Shown: piece after piece, positions 23,194-30,783 of the stretch
Position numbering within the stretch: position 1 is the stretch's first letter
Layout: every line of letters starts with the position of its first letter
Origin: Desulfovibrionaceae bacterium
GTDB lineage: Bacteria > Desulfobacterota > Desulfovibrionia > Desulfovibrionales > Desulfovibrionaceae
Length of the DNA: 34,016 nt
Direction: 5' to 3'
Assembly (NCBI GenBank): GCA_015709205.1
Contig: JACCQO010000034.1
Span: 1 to 34,016, forward strand
Position numbers and translations under genes: made by a program
Notes under the pieces: model-generated
Told to the model about the DNA's origin: nothing
The model's input: only the letters and a program-made list of their open reading frames with translations
Database searches by the model: none

Positions 23194-23772
23194 GGACCAG
23201 TGTTTACCTGCGCGGAGGTTTTGGAGCAACCAGGAAATAGTGCGCGATTCTCTTGCCCCCACGTACAGTTTTTCCCAACGGGGTCCAATGAATAACATGT
23301 TGAAATAGATTGATAAACCATGAAAGCGGGGAAACTCGACAAATACCCGGCAAGCGTGGAACGATGGGCCTTCCCGGCTGTCAACGAATTTTTATCCACA
23401 TTTCCCACAGTACGTTTTCAACATGCTAGTTTCTGTTTTTCGCCTAAAAACTAACTTTTTCTTCGATTTTCTTCACCACAACAATAATGTCACGCGAAAT
23501 TTTCCCAGGAAAGTCCCCTTGCCGCAGCGCCCCTGGATTCGTGCCGCGTGCGCCGGGTTCCTGGTGAAAAAACCTACCCTTTCGGGCGGGTAAAAAGGAA
23601 CATGCCGCCCCCTTGACAGCCGCCACGGACAACCGGGCGGGGCGTTGCATCGTCAAAACAGTAAAGAATTTCAGGAGGCTTGGAATGGAGCAGAATGCTT
23701 GAAATTCTGTAAGGAAACGTAAAGCGACCAGGACGGCGGAACCGCGTCGAAGACGAGGATTGGGGAAAAACG
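23194..23772. other. dnaA upstream region: possible oriC or autoregulatory region
   Basis: A 579-nt region without a supported gene. It holds the DnaA-box cluster at 23392-23423, a TTGACA on the minus strand (23379-23384), a 10-bp inverted pair CATGTTGAAA (23296-23305) and TTTCAACATG (23416-23425), and an AT-rich stretch at about 23426-23510 that would melt easily. Nearer cbiK is a second inverted pair, AGAATTTCA (23665-23673) and TGAAATTCT (23700-23708). Together this looks like a replication-origin or DnaA-controlled promoter region; which one cannot be decided here. Confidence 0.45.
23392..23423 (+). promoter_or_regulatory. DnaA-box cluster upstream of dnaA
   Basis: TTATCCACA (23392-23400) is an exact canonical DnaA box. 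It is directly followed by TTTCCCACA (23401-23409, one mismatch to TTWTNCACA) and, after 5 nt, TTTTCAACA (23415-23423, one mismatch). All three point the same way. Confidence 0.7.
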
Positions 23773-24600
23773 TTATTCGGCCAGTTCGGCCACCGCCGTA
23801 CGCAGGTGGCCGATCCAGATGGCGGCAAAGGCGTCGTACTCGGCCGCGCCGCGGAGCACGGGCACGCACTCCATGCCGCGGGCCTGCAGCCGCGAAGTCC
23901 AGGAGTCCGGGCCCCGGCCCGCCATGTCCCGGCGCACGTGCCCACCGGCCACGGCCAGGAGCGGCACGAGAAAGACGCGGCGCACCCCGTCGAGGTGCGC
24001 CAGGATGGTGTCCAGGGTCCGCGCGCCGTCCATGGTGCCCACCTGCACCAGCGGGTCCACGGCGTCCAGGCGCGCCTGGAGCAGGTCGTAGCGCGAATCC
24101 GCGGTGTGCGAGGTGCCGTGACCGAAGAGCAGCACGGCCTCGTCGGGCCGCCGCTCGGCGGGCAGGTGCGCGAACACGGCGCGCGCGGCCGCGTCCACGT
24201 CGGCCTCCGTGGCCAGCAGCGGCTCGCCCACGCGCACGCGCGAAAACCTCTCCTTCCCGCCCTCCAGCTCCAGGCCGGTGCGCCGGAGCGCGTCGAATTC
24301 CTTGCCCGGCACCACGTGCAGGGACTGCACGACCACGTGGGTGTACTTCTCGAACCACATCTTCTTCAGGGCCTTGTGCGCGGAGTCGGTCTTCTTGCCC
24401 TCGCCCGCCAGGCGCGAGCGCAGCACGCCCGAGGTGTAGGCCCAGCGCACGGGCACGCCGGGAAACACGGCGCGCACGCGCGCGCTGAAGGTCTCCAGCG
24501 CCCTGGCGGCCTGTTCGTTGCCCGCACCGAACGCGGCGAGAAGGATTCCGGTCCTGGTCGGCGCGGCGGCGGGCGTGGTGCTCGGCGTGGTAGTCGGCAT
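23773..24600 (-). CDS. cbiK: Sirohydrochlorin cobaltochelatase, CbiK type
   Basis: The 275-aa protein is a class II chelatase of the CbiK type. It begins GILLAAFGAGNEQAARALE, the family opening, and contains VVQSLHVVPGKEFDAL (first active-site His), VLLFGHGTSHTAD and VPLLAVAGGHVRRDM (second His). The enzyme inserts Co2+ (or Fe2+) into sirohydrochlorin or a related tetrapyrrole on the way to cobalamin or siroheme and heme, pathways that are prominent in sulfate reducers. No signal peptide is seen in the Thr/Pro/Ala-rich first 15 residues, so this is the cytoplasmic form rather than a periplasmic one. The ATG at 24598-24600 has GGGAG 9 nt upstream. It is a single gene between dnaA and tRNA-Val; no cob/cbi operon adjoins. 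Confidence 0.92.
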   Translation of the reverse strand: MPTTTPSTTPAAAPTRTGILLAAFGAGNEQAARALETFSARVRAVFPGVPVRWAYTSGVLRSRLAGEGKKTDSAHKALKKMWFEKYTHVVVQSLHVVPGKEFDALRRTGLELEGGKERFSRVRVGEPLLATEADVDAAARAVFAHLPAERRPDEAVLLFGHGTSHTADSRYDLLQARLDAVDPLVQVGTMDGARTLDTILAHLDGVRRVFLVPLLAVAGGHVRRDMAGRGPDSWTSRLQARGMECVPVLRGAAEYDAFAAIWIGHLRTAVAELAE

Positions 24601-24888
24601 GGTGGTCTGCTCCCGGCGGCGCGGCCCCAGGCCGCCTTCCGTCCTGCCGACTATAGGGGGCTCCGGCGAAAATGACAATTATTCCGGCCAACGTTGAAAC
24701 ACGCGGCTGATCGGCCCCACGCCCGCACGGCGCTTTTGCACCGTGCCGCGTGGGCGGCCTGGGAACAGGCATCCTCCGGGGCCGCGCGCCGTCTCCCGGC
24801 GAGCGCCATCCCCCACTGCGGGCCGGCCCAACGAACAGCGCGGCATGGACGGCAATGGGGAAGCGCCGCCCGGCAGGGCCGCGGCCCC

Positions 24889-24928
24889 AAAAAGAACGGC
24901 GGGCGTTCCGTTCGGAACGCCCGCCGTT
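24889..24928 (-). terminator. Intrinsic terminator of tRNA-Val
   Basis: A perfect 15-bp stem (AACGGCGGGCGTTCC at 24895-24909 with its complement at 24914-24928), GAAC loop on the minus strand, followed by CTTTTTGG (T-tract at 24889-24893). It begins 14 nt beyond the tRNA CCA end. Confidence 0.93.
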
Positions 24929-24941
24929 TTCGATCTCGCGG

Positions 24942-25017
<76 letters not shown>

Positions 25018-25024
25018 GCGCAGA

Positions 25025-25053
25025 GGTATACGGAAATTCAATCCGGGACGCAA
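25025..25053 (-). promoter_or_regulatory. Promoter of tRNA-Val
   Basis: On the minus strand: -35 TTGCGT (25048-25053), 17-nt spacer, -10 TATACC (25025-25030), 7 nt before the tRNA 5' end at 25017. Confidence 0.65.
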
Positions 25054-25510
25054 GGCCTTTTCATGCATTTCTTCCAAGCGCATATTTTGCTGAAATAGCA
25101 CGCAAAACACAGCAACACGCCCGGTTCTGGCCTTGCGAAACCGTCGTTCGTGCCGCCGGGAATCGGATCCAGGCTTCCGGCGCTCCTCCCCTCCCACGCC
25201 CGGAGCGGGCCGTCCCGCCCGTGTCCCGCCCTTGCCGGGGCATCGCCCGCCGCCCGCCCTGCGCCTCCTCCCACCCGCTCCCCGTTCGCGCCGCCACCGG
25301 CTTCCCGCTTTCTCCCGGCGTTTTCCTCTCCCTCCTCGCCTCACCTTTCGCGCCTTCCCTCTTCCCCTCCCCTCCTCGCCTCCCCCTTCACGCCATCCCG
25401 CTTTTCGATCCCCCGCCCCGCCTCCCGCTCCCCATCAGCAGTTTTTGGGGAAGGGGAGATGAGGGAAGTCTGGGGTGAGAAGGGGTTCCTCCCCTGCTCC
25501 CCCAGTTCTT

Positions 25511-25553
25511 CGCGCCCATCCCTCATCGCGCCCATCCCTCATCGCGCCCATGC
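25511..25553 (+). repeat. 16-nt tandem repeat upstream of rfbB
   Basis: Two identical units CGCGCCCATCCCTCAT (25511-25526, 25527-25542) and a partial third CGCGCCCATG ending at about 25552. Confidence 0.85.
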
Positions 25554-25675
25554 CGTCTCCGCCCAGCCCCGTTCCGCAAGGCAACCGCAACATTTGACCC
25601 CGGCCCCGCCTAGGCGGTAAAGGGCACGAACCCGATCATGCGCGCCGGAACCGACGCGCCCGGGAAAGGACGGCC

Positions 25676-26707
25676 ATGCGACTACTCGTTACCGGCGGAT
25701 GCGGCTTCATCGGGGCCAACTACATTCACTACCTGTTCGAGACCGAGCCCGGCTGCGAGGTGGTCAACCTCGACAAGCTGACCTACGCGGGCAACCCCTT
25801 GAATCTCCGTTCCGTGGAGGAACGCCACGGCGCTTCCGGCGACGGCCGCTACCGCTTCGTGCGCGCGGACATCGCGGACGCGCGCGCCGTGGCCGACGTG
25901 TTCGCGGAGCACCGCTTCGACGCGGTGGTCAACTTCGCGGCCGAGTCGCACGTGGACCGCTCCATCGACGACCCCTCGCCCTTCGTGACCACCAACGTGC
26001 TCGGCGCGCAGGTGCTCCTGGACGCGGCGCGCAAGGCGTCCGTGGGCCGCTTCGTGCACATCTCCACGGACGAGGTCTACGGGTCCCTGGGGCCCGAGGG
26101 CAAGTTCACGGAGACCACGCCGCTGGCGCCCAACAGCCCCTATTCCGCGTCCAAGGCCGCGGCGGACCTCATGGTCCGGGCCTACGTGCAGACCTACGGC
26201 ATGGACGCGGTGATCACGCGCTGCTCCAACAACTACGGGCCCTACCAGTTCCCTGAGAAACTCATTCCGCTGATGTTCGACCGCGCCAGCGCGGGCGAGC
26301 CGCTGCCCGTGTATGGCGACGGCGGCAACGTGCGCGACTGGATCTACGTGCGCGACCACTGCCGCGGCGTGCACCTGGCCCTGACCAGGGGCGCGGCGGG
26401 CACGGTCTACAACTTCGGGGGCAACGCGGAAAAGACCAACCTGGCCGTGGTGCGCACGATCCTCGCGGCCCTGGGCAAGCCGGAGTCGCTGATCACCCTG
26501 GTGGCCGACCGGCCGGGGCACGACCGGCGCTACGCCATGGACTTCTCCCTGGCGGCGCGCGAACTGGGCTTTGCGCCGGAATTCGACTTTGCGCGCGGCA
26601 TCGGGGCGACCATCGAGTGGTACGCGGCCAACCGCGCCTGGCTGGATGCGGTCAAGAGCGGGGAGTACCTGAAATTCATGGAGCAATGGTACGGAGGCCG
26701 CGCATGA
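25676..26707 (+). CDS. rfbB: dTDP-glucose 4,6-dehydratase
   Basis: The 343-aa extended SDR enzyme has the NAD-binding motif VTGGCGFIGANYIHY at its N-terminus, NLDKLTYAGN, the AAESHVDRSI loop, the catalytic triad region HISTDEVYGSLG with Y-x-x-x-K as YSASKAAADLM, and SNNYGPYQFPEKLIP plus GDGGNVRDWIYVRDH, all diagnostic of RfbB. It converts dTDP-glucose to dTDP-4-dehydro-6-deoxyglucose, the second step of dTDP-L-rhamnose synthesis. The RBS AAAGGA lies before the ATG. The stop overlaps the rfbD start (ATGA). rfbA and rfbC are not in this window, so the pathway must be completed elsewhere. Confidence 0.96.
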   Translation: MRLLVTGGCGFIGANYIHYLFETEPGCEVVNLDKLTYAGNPLNLRSVEERHGASGDGRYRFVRADIADARAVADVFAEHRFDAVVNFAAESHVDRSIDDPSPFVTTNVLGAQVLLDAARKASVGRFVHISTDEVYGSLGPEGKFTETTPLAPNSPYSASKAAADLMVRAYVQTYGMDAVITRCSNNYGPYQFPEKLIPLMFDRASAGEPLPVYGDGGNVRDWIYVRDHCRGVHLALTRGAAGTVYNFGGNAEKTNLAVVRTILAALGKPESLITLVADRPGHDRRYAMDFSLAARELGFAPEFDFARGIGATIEWYAANRAWLDAVKSGEYLKFMEQWYGGRA

Positions 26708-27570
26708 GCGGGCGCACTGCGCTGGTCCTCGGCGGCCGCACCGGACTCTTGGGCATGAGCCTGACGCGCGCCCTGGAGGGCGCGGGCTGGAACGTGCGGC
26801 CCGCGGGCCGCGAGGACGCCGCCGTGACCGACCCCGCGGCCCTGGGCGCGCTGGTGCGCGCGGCCGAACCGGACGTCGTCTTCAACGCCGTGGCCTACAC
26901 GGCCGTGGACAAGGCCGAGGACGAGCCCGACGCGGCCAACGAGCTGAATCGCGCCCTGCCCGCCAGCCTGGGCCGGTTGGCCGCCGAGCTCGGCTTCCGC
27001 CTCGTGCACTTCAGCACGGATTTCGTGTTCGACGGCAAAAAAAGCACGCCCTACGAGCCCGAGGACCCCACCGGGCCGCTCTCGGTGTACGGCCGGAGCA
27101 AGCTGGCGGGCGAACAGGCCCTGCTGGAAATCGCGCCGCCGCGGCTGACCATCGTGCGCACGGCCTGGCTCTTCGGCCCGGGGCGCAGGAACTTCGTGCG
27201 CACGATGCTCTCCCTGGCGGCCGAGCGCGAGGAGATCCGCGTGGTCCACGACCAGATCGGCTCGCCCACCTACACGCCGGACCTGGCGGCGCACGTCGTG
27301 AAGCTGGCCGAGATCGAGGCCGACGGCGTGTTCCACGTGGCCAACTGCGGCCAGGCCAGCTGGTGCGAGCTGGCCTCCGAGGCCGTGAAGCTGGCGGGCC
27401 TGCATTGCAAGGTGCAGCCGATCACCACGGCCGAATATCCCACCCGGGCCGAGCGGCCCCGCTTCTCCGTGCTCAGCAACGCCAAATTCAAGGCCGCCAC
27501 GGGCATCACGCCCCGGCCCTGGGCCCAGGCCCTGCGCGACTACGTGTTCCAGGAAATCCCCCCGGAATAG
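26704..27570 (+). CDS. rfbD: dTDP-4-dehydrorhamnose reductase
   Basis: The 288-aa protein has the glycine-rich N-terminus LVLGGRTGLLGMSL, then VVFNAVAYTAVDKAEDEP, FSTDFVFDGKK, and the catalytic Y-x-x-x-K as YGRSKLAGEQ. These are RfbD signatures. It reduces dTDP-4-dehydro-L-rhamnose to dTDP-L-rhamnose with NAD(P)H, the last step of the pathway. The start ATG overlaps the rfbB stop by 4 nt, giving tight coupling. Downstream is a 283-nt convergent gap with a hairpin at 27711-27731 that may end the operon. Confidence 0.95.
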   Translation: MSGRTALVLGGRTGLLGMSLTRALEGAGWNVRPAGREDAAVTDPAALGALVRAAEPDVVFNAVAYTAVDKAEDEPDAANELNRALPASLGRLAAELGFRLVHFSTDFVFDGKKSTPYEPEDPTGPLSVYGRSKLAGEQALLEIAPPRLTIVRTAWLFGPGRRNFVRTMLSLAAEREEIRVVHDQIGSPTYTPDLAAHVVKLAEIEADGVFHVANCGQASWCELASEAVKLAGLHCKVQPITTAEYPTRAERPRFSVLSNAKFKAATGITPRPWAQALRDYVFQEIPPE

Positions 27571-27710
27571 GCGCTTTCGCCCCGAAAGAGCCCCCACCCG
27601 CCGTCGGGCCGCCGCGCGGCATTCCGCCCACACCGGCCTTCCCGCGCCGGGAAAACGGTTGCGGTCCAGTGCGGCCATGGCGCTGCCCCAGCCGGCATCT
27701 ATAATGTATT

Positions 27711-27731
27711 AGGCCGCGCCGGGCGCGGCCT
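27711..27731. terminator. 9-bp GC-rich hairpin in the rfbD/GGDEF convergent gap
   Basis: AGGCCGCGC (27711-27719) and GCGCGGCCT (27723-27731) pair perfectly around CGG. No clear T-tract follows on either strand (GTCCTT on plus). A perfect TATAAT (27700-27705) ends 5 nt before it on the plus strand. Confidence 0.4.
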
Positions 27732-27853
27732 GTCCTTGCGGTTCGCCATGCGGTTCGTGCGCGGGCGCGCGGAGGCGGCGATTCCGGAGGCGGCGAAGGC
27801 GAAAGGCGCGAAGGCGGGGGGTGCGCAGGAAGAAAGGGCCGGACGACACGAAC

Positions 27854-29581
27854 CTACGGGCTGTCCACGAGGTCCTCGATGCAGAAGCCGCCCTCGCCCC
27901 CGTCCTTCCCCGAGGCGCACGGAGGCGCTCCGGCCAGGACCACGCGGTTGCGGCCGCCCTGCTTGGCCTCGTACAGGGCCTTGTCCGCGGCCTCGGCCAG
28001 GGACGCGGCAGTGTCGAAATCCGGAAACATGGCCACACCGCAGCTCAGAGTCACGGTGAAGGTCGCGCCCTCGCCGTGGTGCTCCACGCGGGCGAAGTGC
28101 TCGCGCACCTGGTCCATGGCGGCCACGGCCGCGCGGCCGTCCTTGGCGTCCACCAGGATGGCCGCGAACTCCTCGCCGCCGTAGCGGCCGAGCACGTCGC
28201 TGGCGCGCAGCCGCTGGGTGAGCACCTTGGACACGGCCTTGAGCACCATGTCGCCCACCGGGTGGCCGTAGGTGTCGTTGACGCGCTTGAAGTGGTCCAG
28301 GTCGAGCATGGCGAAGGCGAAACGACCGCCCGTGCGCGCGGCGCGTCGCACCTCGCTTTCGAGCATGAGCTTGAGATTGGTGTGGTTGAGCAGCCCGGTG
28401 AGCCCGTCGCGCATCATCTTGGCGCGGAACTTCCGGTAGCGGGCGGCCCGGCTCTTGACGGCCAGGGCCATGTGGTCCGAGAGCATGTTCTTGCTCAGGA
28501 AATAGTCCCCGGCCTCGCTCACGGCGTCGAGCTGCTTGACCAGGTCCTTTTCCTCGGAAAAGAAGACGATGGGCACCGAGGCGAAGACCGGGTCCTGGCG
28601 CACGACCTTGCCCAGCTCCTCGCCGCTCACGCCGGGCATGTACAGGTCCATGAGCACCAGGTCCGGACCGAACTCGGCCATGACCGTGAGCAGGGTGAAG
28701 GGGTCCTGAACCACGCGCGCGTGCATGCCGTGGTCCTCCAGGACCCCGGCGTGGTATTCGGCCTGCTCCTGGTCGTCGTCCACCAGGAGGATGCGGTAGG
28801 GATTGGATTCGGCCCTGGGCGCGAAGCTCTCCAGGGCGTCCACCAGTTCGTTGATGGCCGGCGGCTCGGGAAAATAGCCCGCCCCGCCAGCGCGCACGGC
28901 CATCAGGCGCGACTCCAGGTCCCGGCCGCCGCACACGGAGAAGATCGGCACCGGGCTGAAGGCCCCGGCCAGACTCATGTGCAGGGCCTGAACGCCGGGC
29001 ATGTCCCGCTCGATGATCCGCTGGTCCACGAGCACGGCCAGGGGCAGCGGGGTGTCCAGGGCCTCGGCCAGATGCGCCAGGAGCTCGAAGCGCCGCAGCC
29101 GGTAGCCGATGGCCCCGAGCTGGCCCACGACCTCGTTCAGACACTCGGCTTCCTTGCCGAGCACGAAGACCTCGCCGGAGTCGTCGACGCGGGCCGCCGC
29201 GGTCCAGCCCTGGCCGTGCAGGCGGCCGCCGGAGGCGAACTGGTTGGCGGCCATGGCGATGGCGTGCTCCATGATGCGCAGGCCGCCTTCGAGCTCGAAC
29301 AGGGCCGGGTCCTTGACCTCCTCGGCCGTCAGCGCGTGGGGATGGAACCGTTCGGAAAACAGGCGCGCGTTCTCGTCCAGCTCGCCGAAGCCGCAGGTGC
29401 GCGCGCGCAGAGCCAACTCGCGCATGCCCGCGAGCACGCGCTTGCCCTGGCCGTGCGAGGGGTGTTCCTGGAATGCCCTGAAATCGTTCTCTATCCTGTC
29501 CAGGGCCAGGGTGAACTCCGCCGCATGCTTGGCCCGGCGCATGTCCCGCCAATCCGATGGTCCGGTCTTCCTGCTCGCCAT
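27854..29581 (-). CDS. Multi-domain diguanylate cyclase: HPt-like, two receiver domains, GGDEF
   Basis: The 575-aa protein starts with an HPt-like helical region (about residues 10-75) ending LALRARTCGFGELDENARL, where the phosphorylatable His of HPt domains appears to be missing. Residues about 120-255 form a degenerate receiver-like domain. A canonical receiver follows (about 260-380: ILLVDDDQEQ, LVLMDLYMPGVSGEEL, GDYFLSKNM). The GGDEF domain (about 405-560) has DGLTGLLNHTNLKLML, LDLDHFKRVNDTYGH, the active-site GGEEF (about 471) and an inhibitory-site RASD five residues before it. It should make c-di-GMP under phosphorylation control with product inhibition. No membrane helix is seen. AAAGGA precedes the ATG at 29579-29581, and a promoter lies at 29611-29639. 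No cognate kinase is in the window. Confidence 0.9.
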   Translation of the reverse strand: MASRKTGPSDWRDMRRAKHAAEFTLALDRIENDFRAFQEHPSHGQGKRVLAGMRELALRARTCGFGELDENARLFSERFHPHALTAEEVKDPALFELEGGLRIMEHAIAMAANQFASGGRLHGQGWTAAARVDDSGEVFVLGKEAECLNEVVGQLGAIGYRLRRFELLAHLAEALDTPLPLAVLVDQRIIERDMPGVQALHMSLAGAFSPVPIFSVCGGRDLESRLMAVRAGGAGYFPEPPAINELVDALESFAPRAESNPYRILLVDDDQEQAEYHAGVLEDHGMHARVVQDPFTLLTVMAEFGPDLVLMDLYMPGVSGEELGKVVRQDPVFASVPIVFFSEEKDLVKQLDAVSEAGDYFLSKNMLSDHMALAVKSRAARYRKFRAKMMRDGLTGLLNHTNLKLMLESEVRRAARTGGRFAFAMLDLDHFKRVNDTYGHPVGDMVLKAVSKVLTQRLRASDVLGRYGGEEFAAILVDAKDGRAAVAAMDQVREHFARVEHHGEGATFTVTLSCGVAMFPDFDTAASLAEAADKALYEAKQGGRNRVVLAGAPPCASGKDGGEGGFCIEDLVDSP

Positions 29582-29610
29582 CCGCTGCTTCCTTTGCGTC
29601 GTTTCACCAG

Positions 29611-29639
29611 GATGTATCCGCAATTGCGCGCCTGCACAA
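29611..29639 (-). promoter_or_regulatory. Candidate promoter of the GGDEF gene
   Basis: On the minus strand: -35 TTGTGC (29634-29639), 17-nt spacer, -10 TACATC (29611-29616). The predicted leader is about 23 nt and contains the RBS. Confidence 0.48.
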
Positions 29640-29735
29640 GGCCGGGGCGCATTTCCGGCCCCCTGGCACGGGTTTCGGGAGCATCGCCGCAGGCGCGCAC
29701 GCGCGCGACATGCAAAAAGGCTCTGGCCTTTCGCC

Positions 29736-30716
29736 ATGCCCTCGGCTATACCCGAGCCCGTGAACACCCCGCTGCAACTGGCCCGCTCCCTGGTCATGGA
29801 GCCGCTCAAGGTCTGGCTGACCCTGCTGCGCATCATGGTGCCGATCATCATCATCGTGAAGGTGCTCAAGGAGCTGGACCTGATCCGCTACGCGGCCCTG
29901 CCCCTGGCCCCGTTCATGAAGCTCGTGGGGTTGCCCGGGGACATGGGGCTGGTCTGGGCCACGGCCCTGGTCAACAACCTTTACTCCGCCATCGTGGTCT
30001 ACGCGGCCCTGGCGCGCGACGCAGCGCCGCTCACCGCGGCGCAGGTCACGGTGCTGGCGACCATGATGCTCGTGGCCCACAACATGCCGCTGGAGCTGTC
30101 CATCGCGCGCCGTTGCGGGGTGAGCTTCTGGGCGCAGACCGCGGTGCGCATGGGCGGCGCGCTGCTCAGCGGCGCGTGCCTGAGCGTGCTGTTCACCTCC
30201 CTGAACGTGCTCCAGGAACCCGCCGTGCTGCTGTGGACCGCGCGGCCCGAGACCGGCGGCCTGCTGGACTGGGCCCTGGGCCAGGCGCGCAACCTGGGCT
30301 GGATCTACTGCATCATCTTCTCGCTCATGACCCTGATGCGGCTGCTCAACCTCCTGCGCATCACGGACCTGTTCACCTTTCTGCTCAAGCCCGTGCTGCG
30401 GCTCATGGGCATCGGTCCCAAGGCCGCCACGATCACGATCATCGGCCTGACCATGGGCATCGCCTACGGCGGCGGGCTGATGATCCACGAGGCGCGTAGC
30501 GGCGTCATGACCGCGCGCGACCTGTTCAGCGCCATTTCCCTGATGGGGCTGACCCACGCCCTGGTGGAGGACACGCTGCTCATGCTGCTCATGGGCGCGC
30601 ACCTGGCGGGCATCTTCTGGTGGCGGCTGGTCTTCTCCCTGCTGGCCGTGGCCCTGCTCGGGCGGCTCTACGTGGCCGTGCGCGGGGCCGAGGCCGCGGC
30701 CGCCCCGGCGGGGTAA
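29736..30716 (+). CDS. Nucleoside-recognition (Gate) domain membrane protein
   Basis: The 326-aa hydrophobic protein has about eight predicted membrane segments and the gate-domain pattern seen in spore-maturation-type and nucleoside-recognition proteins: WLTLLRIMVPIIIIVKVLKE, VWATALVNNLYSAIVVYAAL, VLATMMLVAHNMPLELSIA, and near the C-terminus ITIIGLTMGIAYGGGLMIHE with SLMGLTHALVEDTLLMLLMG. Members are inner-membrane proteins of uncertain transport function. The start is ambiguous: ATG 29736 has only distant AAAGG, whereas GTG 29760 follows a TATACC (29747-29752) by 7 nt and would give a leaderless mRNA starting VNTPLQLARS. It is divergent from the GGDEF gene and upstream of lpxB by 67 nt. Confidence 0.78.
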   Translation: MPSAIPEPVNTPLQLARSLVMEPLKVWLTLLRIMVPIIIIVKVLKELDLIRYAALPLAPFMKLVGLPGDMGLVWATALVNNLYSAIVVYAALARDAAPLTAAQVTVLATMMLVAHNMPLELSIARRCGVSFWAQTAVRMGGALLSGACLSVLFTSLNVLQEPAVLLWTARPETGGLLDWALGQARNLGWIYCIIFSLMTLMRLLNLLRITDLFTFLLKPVLRLMGIGPKAATITIIGLTMGIAYGGGLMIHEARSGVMTARDLFSAISLMGLTHALVEDTLLMLLMGAHLAGIFWWRLVFSLLAVALLGRLYVAVRGAEAAAAPAG

Positions 30717-30783
30717 GGGGCCTGACGGCCCGCCCGGCCCACGGGCGGCCCCGCGTTTCCACGAACCGCAAACCGGCGAAACC

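Larger units (their letters stand above)
25018..25675. other. 658-nt gene-free region between tRNA-Val and rfbB; pyrimidine-rich tract and foldback
   Basis: I see no credible gene on either strand. From the left it holds the tRNA promoter (25025-25053), a GC-rich part, a strongly pyrimidine-rich plus strand (about 25290-25438), an abrupt switch to purine-rich sequence (about 25446-25490), a 16-nt tandem repeat (25511-25553), and the rfbB leader. CTTCCCTC-TTCCCC (25354-25367) can pair with GGGGAA (25447-25452) and GAGGGAAG (25461-25468), with an 8-nt bulge and a loop of 79 nt. Confidence 0.6.

Noticed and set aside
23194-23298. A 35-codon N-terminal extension of DnaA
   Set aside because: The added sequence is unlike any DnaA N-terminus, and the family opening begins at 23193.
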